From contig JAZNXL010000001.1 in assembly GCA_045593905.1 (NCBI GenBank), positions 1 to 54,616 of the forward strand: a DNA stretch of 54,616 bases, written 5' to 3'. This DNA comes from RGIG9041 sp045593905. GTDB lineage: Bacteria > Bacillota > Clostridia > Oscillospirales > QAKW01. Below the pieces are notes generated by a model. The model worked only from the letters and a program-made list of their open reading frames with translations, was not told the DNA's origin and searched no databases. Positions 1-8,955 of the stretch are shown piece after piece. The stretch's first letter is position 1; each line of letters begins with the position of its first letter. The position numbers and the translations under genes were made by a program.

Positions 1-1324
1 ACTTTACTACTTTTGCAACGTCATCAGTTGTGAGAACTAGTTTTTCTCTGTTGGTAACGTTCTTTGAAGCACGGCTTCTAATTTCCGCAAGTTCGTTGTT
101 TACCCTTTCAATTTCTTTGTTTAATTTTATTGCTTTATCAAAATCTTCCCTACGCTTTGCTTCGTTCTTTTCCGCCATAAGACGATTTAGTTCGGCTTCT
201 TTTTGCTTTGCTTCTGCGGGAGAATTATAACTGTCTAGCCTTACCCTTGACGCCGCTTCGTCGATTAAGTCTATGGCCTTGTCGGGCAAAAACCTATCGG
301 TTATATAGCGCTCTGACATAATAGCCGCCTGAACTAAAAGCGAGTCAGAAATTTTAACGTTATGGTACTCTTGATACTTTTGGCGAATACCCTTTAAAAT
401 TTCAACTGTTTGTTCAACGGTAGGCTCGTCTACCATTACAGGCTGGAATCTTCTTTCGAGTGCGGCATCTTTTTCAATATATTTTCTGTACTCGGCAAGA
501 GTTGTTGCGCCAATAACCTGAATTTCGCCGCGTGAGAGCGCAGGCTTTAAAATATTAGCAGCATTCATTGTACCCTCGCTGTCGCCTGTTCCTACAAGGT
601 TGTGCACCTCATCAATAACAAGGATAATGTTACCAAGTGCCATAACCTCTGCAATAAGGCCTTTTATGCGCGATTCGAACTGACCGCGGAACTGTGTTCC
701 TGCTACAAGCGCGGTAAGGTCTAAAAGATATACCTCTTTACCAAGCAGTTTTGCAGGCACGTCTTCTGATGCGATTTTTTGAGCAAGTGCCTCGGCAATG
801 GCGGTTTTACCAACACCCGGCTCGCCAATTAAAACAGGGTTGTTTTTGGTACGCCTGTTTAAAATTCTTATAAGTCTTTCGAGCTCTACCTCTCTGCCAA
901 TTACGGGGTCGAGCTTGTTTTCTTTTGCGTTTTTGGTAAGATTAACGCCATATTGGGTTAAAAACTTGCGGTTTTTATCGGTCTTTTTGTCTTTTTTGTC
1001 TTTAGATTTAGTATCGGCATCAGCAGGTTTTTCGCCTTCATTCATATTCATAACATTGCCAAAAAACGGCGGAAAGGTAGGCGCGGTTTGCGAGTCCATT
1101 TCGTCGGGCGAAATACCGAGTTGTTCTACCATTGAGTCAAATTCTTCTGACATTGAGTCAAAGTCTTCGTCAGAAATTCCCATACTCTTTATAATCTGGT
1201 CAACCTGATGTATACCGAGTTCCTTTGCACACTTTAAGCAATAGCCCTCGTTTACTGTTTTGTTGTCTTCGAATTTTGACACAAAAACAACTGCCATTCT
1301 TTTATTACACTTTTTACAAAGCAT
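1..1324 (-). CDS. ClpE-like Clp ATPase, N-terminal part (runs off window)
   Basis: This is the first ~441 residues of a Hsp100/Clp unfoldase, which feeds substrates to ClpP. The gene starts at ATG 1324 and is still open at base 1. The N-terminus carries a zinc-ribbon pattern, CxxC at residues 3-6 and CxxC at 29-32, in place of the usual Clp_N repeats; this is typical of ClpE. A charged linker (about 40-120) leads to the first AAA domain, with Walker A GEPGVGKT near 167-174, Walker B VIDEVHN and a DAALERRFQPV segment. A UVR-like coiled coil follows near the truncated end. The last visible residues (DDVAKVVK) lie just before the WTGIPV motif that opens the second AAA domain. The start overlaps the pgsA stop by one base (TAATG), so translation is probably coupled. 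ClpE is preferred over ClpC because of the zinc ribbon. See the C-terminal Clp fragment at 53907-54616. Confidence 0.9.
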   Translation of the reverse strand, partial: MLCKKCNKRMAVVFVSKFEDNKTVNEGYCLKCAKELGIHQVDQIIKSMGISDEDFDSMSEEFDSMVEQLGISPDEMDSQTAPTFPPFFGNVMNMNEGEKPADADTKSKDKKDKKTDKNRKFLTQYGVNLTKNAKENKLDPVIGREVELERLIRILNRRTKNNPVLIGEPGVGKTAIAEALAQKIASEDVPAKLLGKEVYLLDLTALVAGTQFRGQFESRIKGLIAEVMALGNIILVIDEVHNLVGTGDSEGTMNAANILKPALSRGEIQVIGATTLAEYRKYIEKDAALERRFQPVMVDEPTVEQTVEILKGIRQKYQEYHNVKISDSLLVQAAIMSERYITDRFLPDKAIDLIDEAASRVRLDSYNSPAEAKQKEAELNRLMAEKNEAKRREDFDKAIKLNKEIERVNNELAEIRSRASKNVTNREKLVLTTDDVAKVVK

Positions 1325-1890
1325 TATTTATTCTCCTTGTTTTGTTTTGACTTTTGCATATTTTCACGAACTCTGATATACATACCGATATAGTCAAAAA
1401 AGGCAATAGCGGTAAAGCCTAAGCTTATTGTCATTATCATTGTTGCGGTTGATTTTGGAATTGTTACGCTGTCGGTCACCATTATAACAACAACGCAGGC
1501 GAACAAAATAACTGTTGCAATTTTACCTGACCATTTTGACTGAACGACAAACTTTTCTTTTAAAAGGTTAAGACCGCCCAAAATGAGTACCGCCTCTTTA
1601 AAGGCAAAAATTGCAAGTATCCACATTGAAATGCGGTCGTTAAAGGCAAGGCAGCCTATTGCCGAAAGCTGCATTAGTTTATCGGCAACAGGGTCGGCAA
1701 GCTTGCCAAAATCGGTAATTTTATTATATTTTCTTGCAATATAGCCATCGAGAACATCGGTTGCCGATGCAAGAATAAATATGAGTGCGGCAACAACTCT
1801 TACAGTAAGGTCGCCGCCCGACATATAAGTTATTATAAACACAGGCACCAAAAACAATCGTAAAATTGTAAGCGCGTTTGGAATATTCAT
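1324..1890 (-). CDS. pgsA: CDP-diacylglycerol--glycerol-3-phosphate 3-phosphatidyltransferase
   Basis: This is an integral membrane enzyme of 188 residues that makes phosphatidylglycerol phosphate, the first committed step to phosphatidylglycerol and cardiolipin. The CDP-alcohol phosphotransferase signature D-x2-D-G-x2-A-R-x8-G-x3-D-x3-D is complete at residues 45-70 (DVLDGYIAR, then GKLADPVAD). Hydrophobic segments flank it, and the length is normal for the family. It lies 12 bases downstream of cvpA and overlaps the clpE-like start by one base, so it belongs to the long ruvC-to-clp unit. A phosphatidylserine or cardiolipin synthase of the same superfamily is less likely, because the N-terminal pattern MNIPNALTILRL is typical of PgsA. 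Confidence 0.93.
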   Translation of the reverse strand: MNIPNALTILRLFLVPVFIITYMSGGDLTVRVVAALIFILASATDVLDGYIARKYNKITDFGKLADPVADKLMQLSAIGCLAFNDRISMWILAIFAFKEAVLILGGLNLLKEKFVVQSKWSGKIATVILFACVVVIMVTDSVTIPKSTATMIMTISLGFTAIAFFDYIGMYIRVRENMQKSKQNKENK

Positions 1891-1902
1891 TTTTAATCTC
1901 CG

Positions 1903-2571
1903 TTACTTAATATTTAAAATTTGTGAAATTGGGTTTATGTTTGAAACTGTTTTTAAAACGTATGTACTATTAACTGTTTTTTGCGAGATTAACGCGCCAA
2001 ACAAAAGTGACACTACAAACACTATTAAAAGTCCTCTTATAATACCAAAAGCAAGACCGCCGATTTTGTTTAGTTTTTTACCAAGCGGAAGCGCATTAAA
2101 TACTGCGGTTATAAGTTTGCAAACAACCCACAGCGCAATATTTAAAACCGCAAACAGTACAACAAGTGTTACAACACGGCTTATAGTTTTGCTTATTGGG
2201 TTTGCAATTCTTTCTACCAATTCTTGTGTAGAGTTTGCAAGGCCGCCTTCAATATCATTAACACCTGCAAAATCTAAAAGGCTTTTAATAGAAGCAGGCA
2301 TATTTTCAATGCCAAAATCGAATTTGCCACCTTCGATAATTACATCATCAAGTGATTTTTCAACGGTTGTTTCTATATAAGATTTTACTGCGGGGTTTAC
2401 ATAGTTTTTATCAACCACCTCTGCAACAGGGTTGCAAAGCATAACCGAAAGCACAATTGCAACAACTGTACCGAGTAAGCTGAAAACTGTGCCGATAAAG
2501 CCTTTTTTATATGCAAAAACTGCCGATATTGCAATTATTGCAACAATGATTACATCAATTACTATTCCCAT
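1903..2571 (-). CDS. CvpA family membrane protein
   Basis: This 222-residue protein has the CvpA layout: an N-terminal hydrophobic helix (IDVIIVAIIAISAVFAYKKG), a second helix with the glycine-rich pattern GTVFSLLGTVVAIVLS, an extracytoplasmic segment, and two C-terminal helices, one containing the GGLAFGIIRGLLIV motif of the family. CvpA proteins were named for colicin V production in enteric bacteria. In Firmicutes their role is unclear, probably in envelope integrity. It lies between the DUF5711 gene and pgsA with short gaps. Family assignment is firm; function is not known. Confidence 0.85.
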   Translation of the reverse strand: MGIVIDVIIVAIIAISAVFAYKKGFIGTVFSLLGTVVAIVLSVMLCNPVAEVVDKNYVNPAVKSYIETTVEKSLDDVIIEGGKFDFGIENMPASIKSLLDFAGVNDIEGGLANSTQELVERIANPISKTISRVVTLVVLFAVLNIALWVVCKLITAVFNALPLGKKLNKIGGLAFGIIRGLLIVFVVSLLFGALISQKTVNSTYVLKTVSNINPISQILNIK

Positions 2572-2582
2572 AACTATTCTCC

Positions 2583-3782
2583 TTAATTGATTTGACTGTA
2601 CACTGTACTTGATGCGCTGACTGAAACGACCGCATCTTTATCGGTAAGCATTACCGCTAATGCATCGTTACTGTTTGCCGTTTGTGAAATTTGTTTGCCC
2701 CTGATATTTAAAACGTCAATATCGGTTGCCGACAACAGCGCAATGCGGTTAAAACGTAGGTTTACTGATTTTACGCTTTGTTTAAGGTCTTTTTGTAAAA
2801 CCTGTTTTCCGCCAGAATTAAATACCGTGATTGTTGAAACGCCGTCATGACTTGCCGAGGTTACAACAACATTATATTTATCGTTTGCAATGTCGTAGCA
2901 CTGCAAGATGTTGTTTTGAAGATTATAGCGATAATTTTCTTTGCCGTTTTTATCGAGTACACATACGCCCCAGTCGAAAAGCGCAACTGTTGTGCCGTTT
3001 GGTTTTTTATTTATATCAACCGCAACGTTACCTTCAAACTCAGCTGTCCAAACAGGCTTTTCTTTTGAAAGCGAGTAACAGTTAATTTGAGGTGTTACGT
3101 TATCGTCTTTTACGTAAAGCGACGACACCACGATACTTTTGTTATCGGGTGAAATATCGGCGCATACAAAATACCTGTTCATACTGTTAAGCTTATAAAT
3201 CTCTTTAAAAGATGAGTTAAACACAATAAGATGGTTTTTGTACGCCTCTGACTCGGTGACAACGGCGATATAACCGTTATCGTTCATTGAAACGTTAACT
3301 ATATTTTGCTCAAGCGTTGTATCAAACACAACGTCAAACGAGTTTGTAACAATAAGGCGTTTTCCGCCTCTATCAAAAGCGCAAACGTATTTTGATGTTG
3401 TTACAACCTGCGGGTTGTTAAAGCCTGTAAGCGTTGTTAAAAAGCGAGTGCCGATGTTATCGGTAATAACAAGGTCTTCGGCGGTCACTCTGACAATACC
3501 ATCTTTATATGTTTTAATTTTTGCGGTCAAATCATAGTCGTAGTCAATAAACGCGCTGTCGGGATTAGAGGTTATACTAATACCCATATCAAGCTTTGCC
3601 GCAAGGCGCTTAAAGTTGTCGGTATTAATTTTATCGCGATTGGCAAAAAGAAGCGAGGCGGTGAATATAACCATTGCAAAAAGCAAAAGCACGCGTGTAA
3701 ATTTTATTGTTGATTTTGCTCGTTTTGCCGACTCTGAAATTTCGGGCTCGGGCGAGTTTATTTCAATTTGTTCGCTATTCAC
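2583..3782 (-). CDS. DUF5711 family single-pass membrane protein, beta-propeller-like
   Basis: This protein of 399 residues has a short charged cytoplasmic tail (about 1-28), one transmembrane helix (about 29-47, VLLLFAMVIFTASLLFA) and a large outer domain. That domain is built from repeats of about 40 residues with strand-turn patterns, such as VVTTSKYVCAFDRGGKRLIVTNS and ISPDNKSIVVSSLYV, resembling WD40/PQQ-like propeller blades. The architecture matches the clostridial family DUF5711, of unknown function. Its start overlaps the truA end by 8 bases, which implies translational coupling. A role in envelope sensing or scaffolding is possible but not shown. Confidence 0.75.
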   Translation of the reverse strand: MNSEQIEINSPEPEISESAKRAKSTIKFTRVLLLFAMVIFTASLLFANRDKINTDNFKRLAAKLDMGISITSNPDSAFIDYDYDLTAKIKTYKDGIVRVTAEDLVITDNIGTRFLTTLTGFNNPQVVTTSKYVCAFDRGGKRLIVTNSFDVVFDTTLEQNIVNVSMNDNGYIAVVTESEAYKNHLIVFNSSFKEIYKLNSMNRYFVCADISPDNKSIVVSSLYVKDDNVTPQINCYSLSKEKPVWTAEFEGNVAVDINKKPNGTTVALFDWGVCVLDKNGKENYRYNLQNNILQCYDIANDKYNVVVTSASHDGVSTITVFNSGGKQVLQKDLKQSVKSVNLRFNRIALLSATDIDVLNIRGKQISQTANSNDALAVMLTDKDAVVSVSASSTVYSQIN

Positions 3783-4536
3783 AGTTTGTTACCTCCTTTT
3801 TATCATAAAATACACGGTTTAAATAAAGCCCCTCGGCAGGTGCAGTTTTACCTGCCGACTGACGAGATTTTTTGTTAATTATATCTGTTATTGAATCAGG
3901 CGAGATTTTGCCCTCGCTTACTGCAACAAGAGTTCCTACAATAATGCGCACCATTTTGTATAAAAAACCGTCACCGCAAACTGTAATTGTTATACAGTCG
4001 CTGCTTCTTTTAACATTGAGCCAATAAATTGTACGGACTGTATCGATTATTTTTGAGCCTTTTGCCATAAACGAGCAAAAATCGTGTTTACCCAAAAACT
4101 GCGATGCTGCAGCGCTCATTTTATCGGTATCGAGCTTACCGACATAATGCCACGCAAAGCCGTTTAAAAACGGATTTTTTGCTCTGCCGTCGTATATTTT
4201 GTAAACATATTCTTTTGCAACGGCGCTATAGCGTGGGTGAAAATCGTCGTCTACCTCAACGCAGGACACAACGCCCATATCGTCGGGCAGTGCAAAATTA
4301 AGCGCAGCAAGAGCTTTATAGGGCGTTGTTGGTTTTGGAGGCAAAAAGCAAAAGCGGTAACCGTTTGCATGAACACCGCTATCGGTACGGCTGCAGCCTG
4401 TAACATCGGCACGAACACCGTAAATGCTCTCGATAGCATCTTGTACCGTTTCTTGAACGCTTTTGCCGTTTTGCTGTACCTGCCAGCCAACATAGTTTGT
4501 CCCTATATATTTAAGTTCAACAAGTAGTCTTTTCAT
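3775..4536 (-). CDS. truA: tRNA pseudouridine(38-40) synthase TruA
   Basis: TruA converts uridines 38-40 in the anticodon stem-loop of many tRNAs to pseudouridine. The 253-residue protein has the catalytic motif GCSRTDSGVHA with Asp52. It also has the substrate-binding segments ALNFALPDDMGV and RYSAVAKEYVYKI, plus the C-terminal GDGFLYKMVRIIVGTLV block typical of TruA. Length and motif order are standard. It follows ecfT with 3 bases between; ecfA-ecfT-truA clustering is common in Firmicutes. It overlaps the DUF5711 start by 8 bases. Confidence 0.96.
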   Translation of the reverse strand: MKRLLVELKYIGTNYVGWQVQQNGKSVQETVQDAIESIYGVRADVTGCSRTDSGVHANGYRFCFLPPKPTTPYKALAALNFALPDDMGVVSCVEVDDDFHPRYSAVAKEYVYKIYDGRAKNPFLNGFAWHYVGKLDTDKMSAAASQFLGKHDFCSFMAKGSKIIDTVRTIYWLNVKRSSDCITITVCGDGFLYKMVRIIVGTLVAVSEGKISPDSITDIINKKSRQSAGKTAPAEGLYLNRVFYDKKEVTNCE

Positions 4537-4539
4537 AAA

Positions 4540-5346
4540 TTAAAAATAAATATTTGTTAAAATTATTGTTGTAAAAATTACTGCCATTACCAAAAATGCA
4601 ATAAAGTCACGCATACCCATACTGTAAACCTTGTAGCGTGTTCTTCCCTCACCGCCGTGATAGCAACGGCACTCCATTGCATCAGCAAGCTCCTCGGCGC
4701 GTCGAAACGACGAAACAATAAGCGGCACCATAATGGGTATTAACGCTTTGGCACGTCGCAAAAGATTGCCTGTTTCAAAGTCGGCGCCTCTTGCTTTTTG
4801 AGCGTTTATAATTTTTTCGGTCTCGTCAACGAGAGTGGGTATAAACCGAAGCGCAATTGTCATCATCATTGCAAACTCGTGAACGGGTACCTTTAGTTTT
4901 TTGAGCGGACTAATAAGCCGCTCAATTGCGTCGGTAAGCATTACAGGGCTTGTGGTATAAGTCATAAACGAGGTCGCAATAATAAGCAAAATAATGCGTA
5001 TTGCCATAAACGCCGCGTTTGAAAGACCTGTGTAGGTTATCCACGAAAGCCAGGATATACTTTTAAACACCGGCTCACCGCCACCGTAAAAAATGTTAAA
5101 AAACGCAGTGAACACTATTACAAACATAAGCGGTTTTATGCTTTTGAGTATAATTTTAGGGCTTATTTTTGAAAGAGCCGTAATAACCGCCAAAAACACA
5201 AGCATTATGCCAAAGCCGGCAAAGGTTTTTATGCTAAAAAGTGCCGCAATCATTATTATTGTTAAAATTATTTTAACTCTCGGGTCGAGCTTGTGTATTA
5301 CCGAGTCTTTTGGAAAATATTGTCCTAGGGTGATGTCTTTAATCAT
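4540..5346 (-). CDS. ecfT: ECF transporter transmembrane component EcfT
   Basis: This is the membrane-spanning T subunit of an energy-coupling factor importer. It couples the EcfA1/EcfA2 ATPases to interchangeable vitamin-binding S components. From ATG 5346 it is 268 residues. An upstream GTG at 5361 is in frame, but 5346 is preferred: it has a GGTGGT ribosome binding site a few bases before it and gives the usual ATG-in-stop overlap (8 bases) with ecfA2. The protein has about five or six hydrophobic segments and the two cytoplasmic coupling signatures, QKARGADF and AEELADAMECRCY, which contact the ATPases. No S component is encoded nearby, as expected for a group II ECF module. Confidence 0.93.
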   Translation of the reverse strand: MIKDITLGQYFPKDSVIHKLDPRVKIILTIIMIAALFSIKTFAGFGIMLVFLAVITALSKISPKIILKSIKPLMFVIVFTAFFNIFYGGGEPVFKSISWLSWITYTGLSNAAFMAIRIILLIIATSFMTYTTSPVMLTDAIERLISPLKKLKVPVHEFAMMMTIALRFIPTLVDETEKIINAQKARGADFETGNLLRRAKALIPIMVPLIVSSFRRAEELADAMECRCYHGGEGRTRYKVYSMGMRDFIAFLVMAVIFTTIILTNIYF

Positions 5347-6205
5347 TTTTACCACCACCATTCATAGCTTTTAATATCTCTTTTTCGGCACGGTCAATGG
5401 TATACACGTTTTTTGAAACGTTGTAGCCAAGGTTATTAAGCGAAATAAATACCTTTGTTATTTGCGGAATATCAAGGCCTATTTTTTCAAGCTGGGGCGC
5501 ATTTTCAAATACCTTTTCAACGCTGTCGTGCATCATACAGCTGCCCCTGTTCATAACGATAATGCTATTTGCGTTTGCCGCAATATCCTCCATTGAGTGC
5601 GATACCAAAAGCACAGTACAGCCTGTATCGGTATGGTACTGTTTTATGCGCTTTAAAATTTCGTCACGTCCAAGCGGGTCAAGACCTGCCGCAGGCTCGT
5701 CGAGTATTAACACCTTTGGCTCAAGCGCCATAACACCTGCTATTGCCACACGGCGTTTTTGTCCGCCCGAAAGGTCAAACGGCGATTTTGTAAGATACTT
5801 TTTATCAAGACCTACAAAATCGAGCGCTTTTAAAACACGGGTTTCAATCTCGGCATCTGTCAGTCCCATATTTTTAGGACCGAAAGCGATGTCATTATAA
5901 ACTGTTTCTTCAAAAAGCTGGTATTCGGGGTACTGAAAAACAAGCCCCACCTTAAAGCGAGTTTCAATTCGTTTTTTCTTATCTTTTTGCCAAAGGTCCT
6001 CGCCGTCAACAAACACGCTGCCCGAGGTTGGCTTTAAGATTGAATTGAAATGCGATATAAGTGTGCTTTTACCCGAGCCGGTATGCCCGATAATTCCAAC
6101 ATAGTCGCCTTTTTTAATGCTTATGTTAACATTATCAAGCGCGGTTTTTTCAAAAGGCGTACCCGCTCCGTATATATGAGTTAGGTTTTTTGTGGTTATA
6201 ATCAA
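5339..6205 (-). CDS. ecfA2: ECF transporter ATP-binding subunit EcfA2
   Basis: This is the second ATPase of the ECF module, 288 residues. It has Walker A GHTGSGKST at 40-48, a Q-loop (VFQYPEYQLFE), the signature LSGGQKRR at 145-152 and Walker B VLILDEP at 165-171 followed by AAGLDP. The EcfA-specific C-terminal extension (about 225-288) is present. The start overlaps the ecfA1 stop by four bases (ATGA). The pair with the next gene upstream is the standard EcfA1/EcfA2 heterodimer. Confidence 0.95.
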   Translation of the reverse strand: MIITTKNLTHIYGAGTPFEKTALDNVNISIKKGDYVGIIGHTGSGKSTLISHFNSILKPTSGSVFVDGEDLWQKDKKKRIETRFKVGLVFQYPEYQLFEETVYNDIAFGPKNMGLTDAEIETRVLKALDFVGLDKKYLTKSPFDLSGGQKRRVAIAGVMALEPKVLILDEPAAGLDPLGRDEILKRIKQYHTDTGCTVLLVSHSMEDIAANANSIIVMNRGSCMMHDSVEKVFENAPQLEKIGLDIPQITKVFISLNNLGYNVSKNVYTIDRAEKEILKAMNGGGKND

Positions 6206-7041
6206 TTTTGTTTCTCCAAAAGCTGACTTAAAATATCAACACAATCGGTTTCGTTTAAAACCGAAATTGGTACTTTTATATCGTGTGCTCTGAGCTTATA
6301 CATAAGTTCAGTTGCCTGCGGAACATCAAGGCTTACGCTATGCAAAAGCCCGACGTTTTGGAACACGTACTGCGGTGTACCGTCTAAAAGTATGTTACCG
6401 CTGTCCATAACAACAACCCTGTCTGCCATAACTGCCTCGTCCATATAGTGAGTAATAAGCACTACCGTAACATCGTTATCGCGCAGGCGTTTTATGGTTG
6501 ACATTATTTCTTTTCTGCCCTTAGGGTCGAGCATTGCGGTAGGCTCGTCCATAATAATGCATTTTGGTTTCATTGCAATAATACCTGCAATGGCAATTCG
6601 CTGTTTTTGACCGCCCGAAAGCTTGTGCGGTGCGTGGTGCTTGTATTCGAGCATACCAACGGTTTTGAGTGCCTCGTCAACACGTCGCACCATTTCGTCG
6701 TGCTCAACACCTAAGTTTTCGAGCGCAAACGCAATATCCTCGTCAACAACGGTTGCAATAAGCTGGTTATCGGGGTTTTGAAACACCATACCAACGTTTT
6801 TTCTAAGCTCTAAAAGTTTATCTTGGTCGACAGTGTCAATACCGCAAGCATAAACCGAGCCGCCCGAAGGGAGCAAAATACCGTTAAAGTGCTTGGCAAG
6901 AGTGCTTTTGCCTGAGCCGTTATGACCGAGTATTGCAGTAAAGCTGCCCTCTTCAATTTCGAGGCTAACGCCGTTTAGCACAAGTCCTGCATCTTCGCTG
7001 TATTTAAAAGTTAAATCTTGTGTTTTGAGTATTACACTCAC
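6202..7041 (-). CDS. ecfA1: ECF transporter ATP-binding subunit EcfA1
   Basis: This is the first ATPase of the ECF module. The GTG at 7041 is taken as the start: AAGGTGG lies 8 bases upstream and it forms a GTGA overlap with the preceding gene. A GTG at 7053 is also in frame but has no such site. The resulting 279-residue protein begins SVILKTQDLTFKYSED, as is typical for EcfA1. It has Walker A GHNGSGKS (39-46), a Q-loop QNPDNQ, LSGGQKQR (141-148) and Walker B CIIMDEP (161-167). It overlaps ecfA2 by 4 bases. Confidence 0.94.
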   Translation of the reverse strand: MSVILKTQDLTFKYSEDAGLVLNGVSLEIEEGSFTAILGHNGSGKSTLAKHFNGILLPSGGSVYACGIDTVDQDKLLELRKNVGMVFQNPDNQLIATVVDEDIAFALENLGVEHDEMVRRVDEALKTVGMLEYKHHAPHKLSGGQKQRIAIAGIIAMKPKCIIMDEPTAMLDPKGRKEIMSTIKRLRDNDVTVVLITHYMDEAVMADRVVVMDSGNILLDGTPQYVFQNVGLLHSVSLDVPQATELMYKLRAHDIKVPISVLNETDCVDILSQLLEKQN

Positions 7042-7898
7042 TTTGAATACCACCTTGCAACCGAGCCTGACGGGAACTCAAGCCCTGTTTTTGTTATAAA
7101 GCCGATTTCGTCGCTTTGGAACTGACCGCCGTAGCGTTTGTCAATGCTGACTCTTAATAAATATTCCATAACTGACGCACTAAGGCCTGTTGAATAGGAG
7201 TTTAAAATAAAGAAAAGCGGTTTGTCTGAAAGCAGCTGTGTGCATTTTTTAACAAAGCCAAAAAGCATATCTTCAAGCTGCCATACCTCGCCGCCGGGGC
7301 CTCTGCCGTAAGAAGGCGGGTCCATAACAATGCCGTCGTATGTATTGCCGCGTCTTATTTCGCGCTCAACAAACTTTAAGCAGTCGTCAACAATATAGCG
7401 GACAGGCTTTTGTCGAAGACCGCAAGCAACGGCGTTTTCTTTTGCCCATTCTACCATACCCTTTGATGCGTCAACGTGGCATACCGATGCACCTGCAGCA
7501 GCGCACGCCATTGTCGCGCCGCCTGTGTACCCAAACAGGTTAAGCACCCGAATCTCGCGGTTTGCTGATTTTATAAGGTCAGACATAAAGTCCCAGTTAA
7601 CCGCCTGTTCAGGAAAAATGCCTGTGTGCTTAAAGTTCATAGGCTTTATGTTAAAGGTTAAATTTTTGTATTTAATTTGCCATACCTGCGGAAGATTAAA
7701 AATCTCCCAGCTTCCGCCGCCGCTTTTTGAGCGGTGATAGTGAGCGTTTGCCTTGTTCCATAGCGGGTCTTTTTTTGGTGTGTTCCAAATAGCCTGCGGG
7801 TCGGGGCGCACAAGAACATAGTCACCCCATTTTTCAAGACGCTCACCGTTTGATGTATCAAGCAAAACATAATCTTTCCAGTTGTTTGCAGTAAGCAT
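7038..7898 (-). CDS. Class I SAM-dependent methyltransferase, RlmI/RlmK-like
   Basis: This protein of 286 residues has a Rossmann methyltransferase core. Motif I is VLNLFGYTGGATMACAAAGA, an acidic ribose-binding residue follows in CHVDASKGMVEWAKENA, motif II is VDDCLKFV, and motif IV is VMDPPSYGRG. The DPPSY-type motif and the GYTGG pattern match COG1092 (RlmI/RlmK-like) enzymes, which methylate 23S rRNA bases. The N-terminus (about 1-90) lacks a clear PUA domain and reads as the short WxxYxLLDxGxGxxLExxG form common in Clostridia. The exact target base is not known. The gene sits 2 bases after ruvB. Confidence 0.8.
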   Translation of the reverse strand: MLTANNWKDYVLLDTSNGERLEKWGDYVLVRPDPQAIWNTPKKDPLWNKANAHYHRSKSGGGSWEIFNLPQVWQIKYKNLTFNIKPMNFKHTGIFPEQAVNWDFMSDLIKSANREIRVLNLFGYTGGATMACAAAGASVCHVDASKGMVEWAKENAVACGLRQKPVRYIVDDCLKFVEREIRRGNTYDGIVMDPPSYGRGPGGEVWQLEDMLFGFVKKCTQLLSDKPLFFILNSYSTGLSASVMEYLLRVSIDKRYGGQFQSDEIGFITKTGLEFPSGSVARWYSK

Positions 7899-7900
7899 AG

Positions 7901-8947
7901 TTATTTTACCTCAAATGAAATTTGTTCGTTATTGTCGTAAGCAAAACCGAGGTGGCGGTATGCGTTGATTGTTGCACATCTACCGCGGGGTGTACGCGAA
8001 ATAAAGCCCATTTGTAAAAGGTACGGCTCGTACACGTCCTCAAGTGTAATCGCTTCTTCGCCGATTGTTGCGGCAAGTGTTTCAAGACCTACAGGTCCGC
8101 CGCCAAAGTTTTTAATAATGCTTGTAAGCATAAGTCTGTCAATGTTATCAAGACCAAGCTCGTCAATTTCAAGTGCAGCAAGAGCAGTCTTTGCAATTTT
8201 TTTAGTAATAACGCCCTCGCCTTTAACCTGTGCGAAGTCACGCACACGCTTTAAAAGGCGGTTAACAATACGCGGTGTACCGCGTGAGCGCATTGCGATT
8301 TCGTAAGCACCGTCGCGCTCGATGGGGATATTTAAAATACCTGCCGAGCGGATAGCAATGTCGCAAAGCTCGTCGGCGCTGTAAAGCTCAAGACGAAGCA
8401 TAACGCCAAAGCGGTCACGAAGCGGTGACGAGATTTGACCTGCGCGTGTTGTTGCGCCGATTAGCGTAAACTTGGGAAGGTCAATGCGTATGCTTCTTGC
8501 CGATGGGCCTTTGCCTATGATAATGTCAACGGCATAGTCCTCCATTGCAGGATAAAGTATTTCTTCAACTGCGCGAGAAAGACGGTGAATTTCGTCAATA
8601 AACAAAACGTCGCCCGGTTGCAAGTTGGTTATAATTGCAGCAAGGTCGCCCGCCTTTTCAATTGCAGGGCCTGATGTTATGCGAATGTTAACACCCATTT
8701 CAGACGCAATAATACCCGCAAGCGTTGTTTTACCAAGACCGGGAGGGCCATAGAGCAGGCAGTGGTCAAGGCTTTCTTCTCTTGAACGCGCCGCCTCAAT
8801 AAACACGCTTAAATTATCTTTTACCTTGGTCTGACCGATGTAGTCGGCAATTTTTCGCGGGCGGAGTGATTCTTCTATATCGTTATCGGCACCTGTAAAG
8901 GTGGATGTTACTACTCTTTCGTTAAATTCAAATTGTGATTCTATCAT
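7901..8947 (-). CDS. ruvB: Holliday junction branch migration ATPase RuvB
   Basis: RuvB is the hexameric motor that drives branch migration of Holliday junctions with RuvA. The protein is 348 residues, as expected. It has Walker A GPPGLGKTT near 67-75, Walker B VLFIDEIHRL near 114-123, the sensor I segment TLIGATTRAG, the arginine-finger region LRDRFG, and the winged-helix C-terminus (GGGPVGLETLAATIGEE, then GFISRTPRGR). It follows ruvA by 8 bases in the ruvCAB order. Confidence 0.97.
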   Translation of the reverse strand: MIESQFEFNERVVTSTFTGADNDIEESLRPRKIADYIGQTKVKDNLSVFIEAARSREESLDHCLLYGPPGLGKTTLAGIIASEMGVNIRITSGPAIEKAGDLAAIITNLQPGDVLFIDEIHRLSRAVEEILYPAMEDYAVDIIIGKGPSARSIRIDLPKFTLIGATTRAGQISSPLRDRFGVMLRLELYSADELCDIAIRSAGILNIPIERDGAYEIAMRSRGTPRIVNRLLKRVRDFAQVKGEGVITKKIAKTALAALEIDELGLDNIDRLMLTSIIKNFGGGPVGLETLAATIGEEAITLEDVYEPYLLQMGFISRTPRGRCATINAYRHLGFAYDNNEQISFEVK

Positions 8948-8955
8948 TTGTTACC

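Noticed and set aside
798..1208. Plus-strand 136-codon frame inside the clp gene
   Set aside because: It is an antisense shadow of the ClpE-like ATPase frame, whose motifs are unambiguous.
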